Shown piece after piece: positions 9,717 to 20,300 of a stretch of 64,000 nucleotides of DNA. The notes below the pieces were generated by a model. The model did not search any database, had not been told where the DNA came from, and saw nothing but the letters and a program-made list of their open reading frames with translations. Position 1 is the stretch's first letter; each line of letters begins with the position of its first letter. The DNA is from Ariolimax columbianus (Eukaryota; Mollusca; Gastropoda; Stylommatophora; Arionidae): contig JAVGWX010000004.1 in assembly GCA_036924085.1 (NCBI GenBank), positions 74,403,590 to 74,467,589 of the forward strand, in the 5' to 3' direction. Position numbers and translations under genes: made by a program.

Positions 9717-10337
9717 GTATGACTTTACAGCAAAATACTCCTATAGATGTCACTGTTCTTCTAATCCTTTATCTTTCCATATGTGTAATATGGTAGTCCG
9801 CTGTCAGTCGTCTACATTCCCTCCACGCCTTGTGAATATTCTTTTTAGCGACAGCACTTCTGCCTAGCCACATGCGTGGATTGCCTCTGTAGGTATTCAT
9901 TGTAGATCAACATTTGTGACATGGCATGTATTTATTGAAGACCTGATGATGAAAAGGATTTGACTGTTTAAATTCAATCACATATTCTATGTCAGTGGTA
10001 AAATATATTAGTATTCTTGCTGTATATTTCTTATTTTAGAATGAGTGTTGTATGTGCATAATTTTCAAATCCTACCAAAACTCTCTACTAATAGTGATAG
10101 CAAGTGTGGCATATTTTGTATTATGTAAACACAAGCTATACATTTCTTTTGTTAGTATTTACATTCTACTATTAAATCTTTCTACCTGAAATTATCTGTC
10201 TAAATGGATGAGGATGATGAGCTGTGAGGTGGCTCTTGATAACCCAATGTCTCCCCGACAACAGCACACGTCTTCCACTGTGTGTAAAGTGTGTGGTATT
10301 TGAGGCATCAAAGATATTGAAGCGGTGGGTATGAGCA
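9717..10337. other. Intergenic, nothing recognised
   Basis: The first 190 bases may be the 5' continuation of the RT remnant, but I could not follow a reading frame. The rest is AT-rich without recognisable content. Confidence 0.5.
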
Positions 10338-10505
10338 CATCTTTCTAGTACCCCCAAAAAGAGGCAGTTCTGCGTATCTGTGTCCAAGGATCGTCACATC
10401 CTGCCAGTGACCTAGCACATTTACATCTGACATCTTTCTAGTACCCTGGAAAGGAGGCAGTTCTGTGTACCTGTTTCCAAGGATCATCACATCCTGTCAG
10501 TGACA
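10338..10505. repeat. 93-bp tandem duplication, two copies
   Basis: Copy 1 begins at 10338 (CATCTTTCTAGTACCC) and copy 2 at 10431; the second is cut short at about 10505. Both contain GAGGCAGTTCTG and TCCAAGGATC followed by TCACATCCTG. They differ at scattered positions, so the duplication is not recent. Open minus-strand frames across it (10172-10490) simply repeat the same peptide and are not supported as genes. Confidence 0.85.
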
Positions 10506-10776
10506 CACATCTGAATCAGTCGTCTCATAAATTCCTCAGTCAGTCATGTCAGTTCATATGTAGTGATGTCACATCTGGCATTTCCCACCACTTTGGAGAT
10601 GGTCACAAAGGAACAGATGTGCAGTGTCCGCTGGTCTACATCTGAGGATAATTGATAGAGAACAAAGAACAAGACAAGAATGCATTTAGCCCATGAACTG
10701 TGGGCGTATTGGTGCAGCTCAGAGCATATACCACTCACCAGTGTGTTCTGTAACTAGAGCACCACCTGTTCCACAG

Positions 10777-10980
10777 CCTCTTGATCTGACCCCTCCTCAT
10801 CCAGTTTGGGTACCCTGCCAAGAATAATACTCCTACTGGCAAAGCTTCCAGGATCATTAGATCGTGCAAGCTCTCCAACCTCTTGATTTGACCCCTCCTC
10901 ATCCAGTTTGAGTACCCTGCCAAGAGTAATACTCCTACTGTCAAAGCTTCCAGGATCATTAGATCGTGCAAGCTCTCCAA
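10777..10980. repeat. 102-bp tandem duplication, two copies
   Basis: Copy 1 is 10777-10878 and copy 2 is 10879-10980, each starting CCTCTTGAT and ending at GCAAGCTCTCCAA. They differ at only about six positions. Because 102 is 34 codons, the minus strand keeps an open frame of 84 codons (10735-10989) with two 34-residue repeats beginning RLESLHDLMILEAL. No motif is recognisable, and there is no sign of a gene around it, so I annotate the repeat rather than a protein. Confidence 0.88.
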
Positions 10981-11405
10981 CCTTGACATGGTAAGCTTAC
11001 GTGTGCAGAGGACTAAATGGATATACTGTCATCAAATATCTCAGAGAAACAAACAGCAATAATTCTTGTGAAGATGTTATGAAAACATTTTTCTCAAGTG
11101 TTGCTAGACATTATTATCTTAGTAATGTTTCACATCACTTTAAATGTTGATGTTAGTGAAGCCACTGAACAATGTGCATAAATTAATTATTTCATATATT
11201 AGCTCATTGTGAATAGTTTCACTTTTTTTGGTATTTGTTATGCTTCTCCATTAAACTGCGTTTAACAGTATATTGTTACCAATCTTGATCATAATTATAT
11301 GTAATTGATGAAATGAAGAGAAGCAAAGTATGCTTCATTGGTAACATAGTGAATCCTATCAATCAAATGCCACCACGGAATGTTTAAAGTACTGAATATT
11401 ATAAA
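10981..11405. other. AT-rich spacer, nothing recognised
   Basis: AT-rich sequence with no coding similarity. It ends at the TA dinucleotide target of the Tc1/mariner-like element. Confidence 0.55.
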
Positions 11406-11407
11406 TA

Positions 11408-11882
11408 CATGGTGGCCAAAAGTTGCTTTCTCATTTGAAAAATTAATATATTTTTGTAATTTTGATTTATATTCATTTTTTTAATATAATAAAGTATTGA
11501 TAATGGGAATTATTACAAAACTATGTATGGAAAAGGTTGTCACGTAAATGTCCCTCATTTTCTACATGGGCTACAGTGTGTTCCATAACACCTATTAACA
11601 TGTCTGGCTCCAGTGCTTGAATATCTTCCTGAATATTGTCTTTCAGCCATGGATGGTTCAGAGCTTATTGATGTGTATTGGTCCTTCAGATATAATATAA
11701 TAGCAGTGGATCCGTTGTCCTGGCCATGCTGGGAATTGTGGGAATGGAAGACTTGACATCCCAGTCTCGGGGGTATTCGCATTGGGGATATTGGTTATGA
11801 ATAGAGGTGATAGATTTAAGTTGATCAATAAACGTCTTTTGGTTAAAGATGAACCAGCGAAGCAAACTTATTTGCCACCCTG
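11408..11882 (-). mobile_element. Internally deleted Tc1/mariner-like transposon with both inverted ends
   Basis: The left end starts CATGGTGGCCAAAAGTTGCT and the right end, read on the minus strand, starts CAGGGTGGCAAATAAGTTTG; with small gaps these are imperfect inverted repeats of about 25 bp. Each end is flanked by TA (11406-11407 and 11883-11884), the standard target duplication of the IS630-Tc1-mariner superfamily. The inside encodes, on the minus strand, the C-terminal part of a transposase: YLKDQYTSI (one frame) and WLKDNIQEDIQALEPDMLIG, VMEHTVAHVENEGHLRDNLF (another), ending at a stop at 11521-11523. At 475 bp it lacks most of the transposase, including the first catalytic Asp, so it is a non-autonomous relic. 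Confidence 0.75.
11521..11745 (-). pseudogene. C-terminal fragment of Tc1/mariner-like (DDE_3) transposase
   Basis: The pattern around FPAWP (about 11729-11743), then YLKD and the helical tail EDIQALEPDMLIGVMEHTV with GHLRDNLF matches the end of IS630/Tc1-like transposases, where the usual form is WPPRSPDL...WGYLKD...I..dml.RV...GGHL.D..F. The PPRSPDL block and the final acidic catalytic region are damaged and at least one frameshift is needed. The N-terminal DNA-binding part is absent because of the internal deletion in the element. Confidence 0.7.
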
Positions 11883-11979
11883 TACTTCCTGGTAGCCAGT
11901 CCAGTTAAAATCCTCAACATTTATTTTCTAGGTCAGAAGGTTTGATACAGGAGCTTATCCAGCAACACACTCGGGCCCA

Positions 11980-12920
<941 letters not shown>

Positions 12921-13233
12921 TGTGTAGATAGGATGAAGGTACTTTCAGAAATATTACATCTAATATCATATTCTAAAATGTTATCAGGAAAAAAGTAGCA
13001 AGATTTTGAGATGAGAAATTGTTCAAATATCTAATGGCTTACTTTTTTGGTTGCTCCTTTTCTATCATGAGGCGTAGATGTCTTTTTATTTTTTTGTAGC
13101 TTATAGTTTATACAGATTATCTTTACTATGTCAATTCCACCTTAGTTGCCTTTAATGACATGCCTTGCAGGTTACAGTCTAACTACTCTTACCTCTCATT
13201 TTTGGTACTAGTAATACATGCATCACTAACAGC
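12921..13233. other. AT-rich spacer, nothing recognised
   Basis: May include the 3' untranslated part of the preceding retrotransposon. No coding similarity was seen. Confidence 0.5.
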
Positions 13234-13331
13234 AATACTTAAAATTATCGTGGAACTATTCTCTAATACTTATAATTATCATGGAACTATTCTTTAACAT
13301 AAAATTATGATGGAACTATTCTCTAATACTT
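13234..13331. repeat. Short direct repeat, three copies of about 31 bp
   Basis: Units at 13234-13264, 13265-13295 and 13296-13324 (31, 31 and 29 bp), plus a partial fourth at 13325-13331. The shared core is AAATTAT followed by one variable run and TGGAACTATTCT. The copies differ at a few positions. Confidence 0.85.
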
Positions 13332-13535
13332 GATGTGACAGAACAAAGTGTTATTCCATAATATTCTCCCAGAACATGTCGTAACAGAAATGTGTAAGCA
13401 GACAGCTTTAGCATATGATTGTACTATACTGTATATGGTGGCTGGATGTTGTAAGGTTTGTCAAGGTTCTCTGAACTTCTGTGTCCTTATTACACTTAGT
13501 TTGGGTACATTATTATGTCTCTCATATATATATAG
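13332..13535. other. Spacer ending in a short TA tract
   Basis: Nothing recognised. A plus-strand frame of 75 codons at 13348-13575 has no known motif. A short TA tract (about 13520-13533) precedes the candidate element that follows. Confidence 0.5.
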
Positions 13536-13872
13536 GGGGATCAAGATGCTGAGCTGGTCAGCGAGCCATAGCTGACTGCTAGCGTCAGGGCTAGCAAACC
13601 AGAGCTGCCAAGATCCTTCGACCTCTCCATGCGGTGATCCTGGATAACAGGCTCCAGTAGGGCAGGCTGGCTAAGGAGAAGGGATTGAAGAGGGAATACT
13701 AACCCGGTAACCAAAAAATGCTTGCTGAAGTTGGATTGTTGGACCGAAAGGTGCAAATATCACAGCCAAGCTGTAAACTGCGACACAATGCATTCCGTTC
13801 TCTGAACTACATTCTGCTACTTAAGCCCTTTCAGGGTTTGATAGCGGGAGATTGAGAACGAACGAAGCCAAG
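13536..13872 (-). mobile_element. Candidate non-coding interspersed element between TA tracts
   Basis: This segment is clearly richer in GC than its flanks and is bounded by TA runs on both sides (about 13520-13533 and 13873-13892). On the minus strand it starts GGCTTCGTTCGTTCTCAATC and ends CAGCTCAGCATCTTGATCCC next to the TA tract, as if the TA run were a 3' tail or a duplicated target. The minus strand has a 71-codon frame without recognised motif. I could not assign a family; it might be a SINE, the terminal part of a longer element, or a unique sequence that happens to lie between two TA tracts. Confidence 0.35.
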
Positions 13873-14010
13873 CCATATATATATATATATATAGAAGTAT
13901 GTGTTTCCAACATAGAATATACGAGATATGTAGTGTAAAGTAAACTGATGCCAACATTTTATTCAAAATCTGCAATGACAAAGTGTAACAATTAACGACT
14001 TGTGTAATCC
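13873..14010. other. TA tract and transition to the satellite
   Basis: Starts with a short TA microsatellite (13873-13892), followed by about 115 bp of AT-rich unique sequence that ends where the first degenerate satellite monomer appears. Confidence 0.7.
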
Positions 14011-14340
14011 AGACAGGTGTACCAAGTCTCTTCTCTCTCACGGAATAACCTGAGTCACTTCTCTCTCAGACATATTAAGCTGTCTCTTCTCTGTCAGACA
14101 GATTAAGATGTGTCTTCTCTCATCAGACAGATTAAGCTGGGTCTCTTCTCTCAGACAGATTAAGCTGAGTTTCTTCTCTCTTAAACAGATTAAGCTGGGT
14201 CTCCTCTCTCATCAGACAAATTAAGCTGGGTCTCCTCTCTCAAACAGATTAAGCTGAGTTTCTTCTCTCTCAGAAAGATTAAGCTGGGTCGCTTCTCTCA
14301 GACAGATTAAGCTGTTTCTTCTCTCTCAAACAGATTAAGC
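14011..14340. repeat. Degenerate left edge of the satellite array
   Basis: The first monomers are the least regular: 14011-14039 keeps only AGACAG and the pyrimidine run, 14040-14068 keeps CTGAGTCACTTCTCTCTC, and the next ones contain CATATTAAG and TTAAGATGTG. From about 14100 the consensus appears and regularity increases inward. This is the pattern expected when unequal exchange homogenises the interior but not the edge. Confidence 0.85.
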
Positions 14341-17300
14341 TTGGTCTCCTCTCTCATCAGACAGACTAAGCTGAGTTTCTCCTCTCTCAGACAGATTAAG
14401 CTGAGTTTCTTCTCTCTCAGACAGATTAAGCTGAGTTTCTCCTCTCTCAGACAGATTGCTGAGTTTCTTCTCTCTCAAACAGATTAAGCTGGGTCTCTTC
14501 TCTCTCACACAGATTAAGCTGAGTTTCTTCTCTCTCAGATTAAGCTGAGTTTCTTCTCTCTCAAACAGATTAAGCTGTCCCTTCTCTGTCAGACAGATTA
14601 AGCTGAGTTTCTTCTCTCTCAGACAGATTAAGCTGAGTTTCTTCTCTCTCAGACAGATTAAGCTGAGTTTCTTCTCTCTCAAATAGATTAAGCTGGGGCT
14701 CCTCTCTCATCAGACAGATTAAGCTGAGTTTCTTCTCTCTCAGACAGATTAAGCTGAGTTTCTTCTCTCTCAGATTAAGCTGTTTCTCCTCTCTCAGACA
14801 GATTAAGCTCAGTTTCTTCTCTCTCAGACAGATTAAGCTGGGTCTCCTCTCTCAGACAGATTAAGCTGAGTTTCTCCTCTCTCAGACAGATTAAGCTGAG
14901 TTTCTTCTCTCTCAGACAGATTAAGCTGAGTTTCTTCTCTCTCAAACAGATTAATCTGGGTCTCTTCTCTCTCACACAGATTAAGCTAGGTCTCCTCTCT
15001 CAGATAGATTAAGCTGGGTCTCCTCTCTCAGACAGATTAAGCTGGGTCTCCTCTCTCAGATATATTAATCTCAGTTTATACTCTCTCAGACAGACTAAGC
15101 TGAGTTTCTCCTCTCTCAGACAGATTAAGCTGAGTTTCTTCTCTCTCAAACAGATTGAGCTGGGTCTCTTCTCTCTCACACAGATTAAGCTGAGTTTCTT
15201 CTCTCTCAGATTAAGCTGAGTTTCTTCTCTCTCAAACAGATTAAGCTGTCCCTTCTCTGTCAGACAGATTAAGCTGAGTTTCTTCTCTCTCAGACAGATT
15301 AAGCTGAGTTTCTTCTCTCTCAGATTAAGCTGTTTCTCCTCTCTCAGACAGATTAAGCTGAGTTTCTTCTCTCTCAGACAGATTAAGCTGGGTCTCCTCT
15401 CTCAGACAGATTAAGCTGAGTTTCTCCTCTCTCAGACAGATTAAGCTGAGTTTCTTCTCTCTCAGATAGATTAAGCTGGGTCTCTTCTCTCTCAAACAGA
15501 TTAAGCTGGCTCTCCTCTCTCATCAGACAGATTAAGCTAGGTCTCCTCTCTCTCAAACAGATTAAGCTGGGTCTCCTCTCTCATCAGACAGATTAAGCTG
15601 GGTCTCCTCTCTCATCAGACAGATTAAGTTGAGTTTCTCCTCTCTCAGACAGATTAAGCTGAGTTTCTCCTCTCAGACAGATTAAGCTGGGTCTCTTCTC
15701 TCTCAGACAGATTAAGCTGAGTTTCTTCTCTCTCAGACAGATTAAGCTGGGTCTCATCTCTCTCAAACAGATTTAGCTGGGTCTCCTCTTTCATCAGACA
15801 GATTAAGCTGGGTCTCCTCTCTCTCAGACAGATTAAGCTGAGTTTCTCCTCTGTCAGACAGATTAAGCTGAGTTTCTCCTCTCAGACAGATTAAGCTGGG
15901 TCTCTTCTCTCAAACAGATTAAGCTGTTTCTTCTCTCTCAGGCAGATTAAGCTGGGTCTCATCTCTCTCAAACAGATTAAGCTTGGTCTCCTCTCTCATC
16001 AGACAGATTAAGCTGGGTCTCCTCTCTCTCAGACAGATTAAGCTGAGTTTCTCCTTTCTCAGACAGATTAAGCTGAGTTTCTTCTCTCTCAAACAGATTA
16101 AGCTGGGTCTCCTCTCTCATCTGACAGATTAAGCTCAGTTTCTCCTCTCTCAGACAGATTAAGCTGAGTTTCTTCTCTCTCAGACAGATTAATCTGGGTC
16201 TCTTCTCTCTCTCACACAGATTAAGCTGGGTCTCCTCTCTCAGATAGATTAAGCTGGGTCTCCTCTCTCAGACAGATTAAGCTGGGTCTCCTCTCTCAGA
16301 TATATTAATCTCAGTTTATACTCCCTCAGACAGATTAAGCTGAGTTTCTTCTCACTCAGACAGATTAAGCTGGGTTTCTTCTCTCTCAGACAGATTAAGA
16401 TGGGTCTCCTCTCTCTCTCAGACAGATTAAGCTGGGTCTCCTCTCTCAGATAGATTAAGCTGGGTCTCCTCTCTCAGACAGATTAAGCTGGGTCTCCTCT
16501 CTCAGATATATTAATCTCAGTTTATACTCCCTCAGACAGATTAAGCTGAGTTTCTTCTCACTCAGACAGATTAAGCTGGGTTTCTTCTCTCTCAGACAGA
16601 TTAAGATGGGTCTCCTCTCTCTCTCAGACAGATTAAGCTGGGTCTCCTCTCTCTCAGACAGAATAAACTGAGTTTCTTCTCTCTCAGACAGATTAAGCTG
16701 CGTCTCCTCTCTCAGGCAGATTAAGCTGAGTTTCTTCTCTCTCAAACAGATTAAGCTGGGTCTCCTCTCTCATCAGACAGATTAAGCTGAGTTTCTCAGA
16801 CAGATTAAGCTGAGTTTCTTCTCTCTCAGACAGATTAAGCTGAGTTTCTCCTCTCTCAGACAGATTAAGCTGAGTTTCTTCTCTCTCAAACAGATTAAGC
16901 TGGATCTCTTCTCTCTCACACAGATTAAGCTGAGTTTCTTCTCTCTCAGATTAAGCTGAGTTTCTTCTCTCTCAAACAGATTAAGCTGTCCCTTCTCTGT
17001 CAGACAGATTAAGCTGAGTTTCTTCTCTCTCAGACAGATTAAGCTGAGTTTCTTCTCTCTCAGACAGATTAAGCTGGGTCTCCTCTCTCAGACAGATTAA
17101 GCTGAGTTTCTTCTCTCTCAAATAGATTAAGCTGGGTCTCCTCTCTCATCAGACAGATTAAGCTGAGTTTCTTCTCTCTCAGACAGATTAAGCTGAGTTT
17201 CTTCTCTCTCAGACAGATTAAGCTGGGTCTCCTCTCTCAGACAGATTAAGCTGAGTTTCTCCTCTCTCAGACAGATTAAGCTGAGTTTCTTCTCTCTCAA

Positions 17301-20300
17301 ACAGATTAAGCTGGGTCTCTTCTCTCTCAAACAGATTAAGCTTGGTCTCCTCTCTCATCAGACAGATTAAGCTGGGTCTCCTCTCTCTCAGACAGATTAA
17401 GCTGGGTCTCATCTCTCTCAAACAGATTAAGCTTGGTCTCCTCTCTCATCAGACAGATTAAGCTGGGTCTCCTCTCTCTCAGACAGATTAAGCTGAGTTT
17501 CTCCTTTCTCAGACAGATTAAGCTGAGTTTCTTCTCTCTCAAACAGATTAAGCTGGGTCTCCTCTCTCATCTGACAGATTAAGCTCAGTTTCTCCTCTCT
17601 CAGACAGATTAAGCTGAGTTTCTTCTCTCTCAGACAGATTAAGCTGAGTTTCTTCTCTCTCAAACAGATTAATCTGGGTCTCTTCTCTCTCTCACACAGA
17701 TTAAGCTGGGTCTCCTCTCTCAGATAGATTAAGCTGGGTCTCCTCTCTCAGACAGATTAAGCTGGGTCTCCTCTCTCAGATATATTAATCTCAGTTTATA
17801 CTCCCTCAGACAGATTAAGCTGAGTTTCTTCTCACTCAGACAGATTAAGCTGGGTTTCTTCTCTCTCAGACAGATTAAGATGGGTCTCCTCTCTCTCTCA
17901 GACAGATTAAGCTGGGTCTCCTCTCTCTCAGACAGAATAAACTGAGTTTTTTCTCTCTCAGACAGATTAAGCTGGGTCTCCTCTCTCAGGCAGATTAAGC
18001 TGAGTTTCGTCTCTCTCAAACAGATTAAGCTGGGTCTCCTCTCTCATCAGACAGATTAAGCTGGGTCTCCTCTCTCTCAGACAGATTAAGCTGAGTTTCT
18101 CAGACAGATTAAGCTGAGTTTCTTCTCTCTCAGACAGATTAAGCTGAGTTTCTCCTCTCTCAGACAGATTAAGCTGAGTTTCTTCTCTCTCAAACAGATT
18201 AAGCTGGGTCTCTTCTCTCTCACACAGATTAAGCTGAGTTTCTTCTCTCTCAGATTAAGCTGAGTTTCTTCTCTCTCAAACAGATTAAGCTGTCCCTTCT
18301 CTGTCAGACAGATTAAGCTGAGTTTCTTCTCTCTCAGACAGATTAAGCTGAGTTTCTTCTCTCTCAGACAGATTATGCTGGGTCTCCTCTCTCAGACAGA
18401 TTAAGCTGAGTTTCTTCTCTCTCAGACAGATTAAGCTGGGTCTCATCTCTCTCAAACAGATTTAGCTGGGTCTCCTCTTTCATCAGACAGATTAAGCTGG
18501 GTCTCCTCTCTCTCAAACAGATTAAGCTGGGTCTCCTCTCTCATCAGACAGATTAAGCTGGGTCTCCTCTCTCATCAGACAGATTAAGTTGAGTTTCTCC
18601 TCTCTCAGACAGATTAAGCTGAGTTTCTCCTCTCAGACAGATTAAGCTGGGTCTCTTCTCTCTCAGACAGATTAAGCTGAGTTTCTTCTCTCTCAGACAG
18701 ATTAAGCTGGGTCTCATCTCTCTCAAACAGATTTAGCTGGGTCTCCTCTTTCATCAGACAGATTAAGCTGGGTCTCCTCTCTCTCAGACAGATTAAGCTG
18801 AGTTTCTCCTCTGTCAGACAGATTAAGCTGAGTTTCTCCTCTCAGACAGATTAAGCTGGGTCTCTTCTCTCAAACAGATTAAGCTGTTTCTTCTCTCTCA
18901 GGCAGATTAAGCTGGGTCTCATCTCTCTCAAACAGATTAAGCTTGGTCTCCTCTCTCATCAGACAGATTAAGCTGGGTCTCCTCTCTCTCAGACAGATTA
19001 AGCTGAGTTTCTCCTTTCTCAGACAGATTAAGCTGAGTTTCTTCTCTCTCAAACAGATTAAGCTGGGTCTCCTCTCTCATCTGACAGATTAAGCTCAGTT
19101 TCTCCTCTCTCAGACAGATTAAGCTGAGTTTCTTCTCTCTCAGACAGATTAAGCTGAGTTTCTTCTCTCTCAAACAGATTAATCTGGGTCTCTTCTCTCT
19201 CTCACACAGATTAAGCTGGGTCTCCTCTCTCAGATAGATTAAGCTGGGTCTCCTCTCTCAGACAGATTAAGCTGGGTCTCCTCTCTCAGATATATTAATC
19301 TCAGTTTATACTCCCTCAGACAGATTAAGCTGAGTTTCTTCTCACTCAGACAGATTAAGCTGGGTTTCTTCTCTCTCAGACAGATTAAGATGGGTCTCCT
19401 CTCTCTCTCAGACAGATTAAGCTGGGTCTCCTCTCTCTCAGACAGAATAAACTGAGTTTCTTCTCTCTCAGACAGATTAAGCTGCGTCTCCTCTCTCAGG
19501 CAGATTAAGCTGAGTTTCTTCTCTCTCAAACAGATTAAGCTGGGTCTCCTCTCTCATCAGACAGATTAAGCTGAGTTTCTCAGACAGATTAAGCTGAGTT
19601 TCTTCTCTCTCAGACAGATTAAGCTGAGTTTCTCCTCTCTCAGACAGATTAAGCTGAGTTTCTGCTCTCTCAAACAGATTAAGCTGGATCTCTTCTCTCT
19701 CACACAGATTAAGCTGAGTTTCTTCTCTCTCAGATTAAGCTGAGTTTCTTCTCTCTCAAACAGATTAAGCTGTCCCTTCTCTGTCAGACAGATTAAGCTG
19801 AGTTTCTTCTCTCTCAGACAGATTAAGCTGAGTTTCTTCTCTCTCAGACAGATTAAGCTGGGTCTCCTCTCTCAGACAGATTAAGCTGAGTTTCTTCTCT
19901 CTCAAATAGATTAAGCTGGGTCTCCTCTCTCATCAGACAGATTAAGCTGAGTTTCTTCTCTCTCAGACAGATTAAGCTGAGTTTCTTCTCTCTCAGACAG
20001 ATTAAGCTGGGTCTCCTCTCTCAGACAGATTAAGCTGAGTTTCTCCTCTCTCAGACAGATTAAGCTGAGTTTCTTCTCTCTCAAACAGATTAAGCTGGGT
20101 CTCTTCTCTCTCAAACAGATTAAGCTTGGTCTCCTCTCTCATCAGACAGATTAAGCTGGGTCTTATCTCTCTCAAACAGATTAAGCTTGGTCTCCTCTCT
20201 CATCAGACAGATTAAGCTGGGTCTCCTCTCTCTCAGACAGATTAAGCTGGGTCTCATCTCTCTCAAACAGATTAAGCTTGGTCTCCTCTCTCATCAGACA

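Noticed and set aside
13541..13756. Minus-strand 71-codon frame as a small gene
   Set aside because: It has no recognisable motif and lies within the candidate interspersed element between TA tracts.
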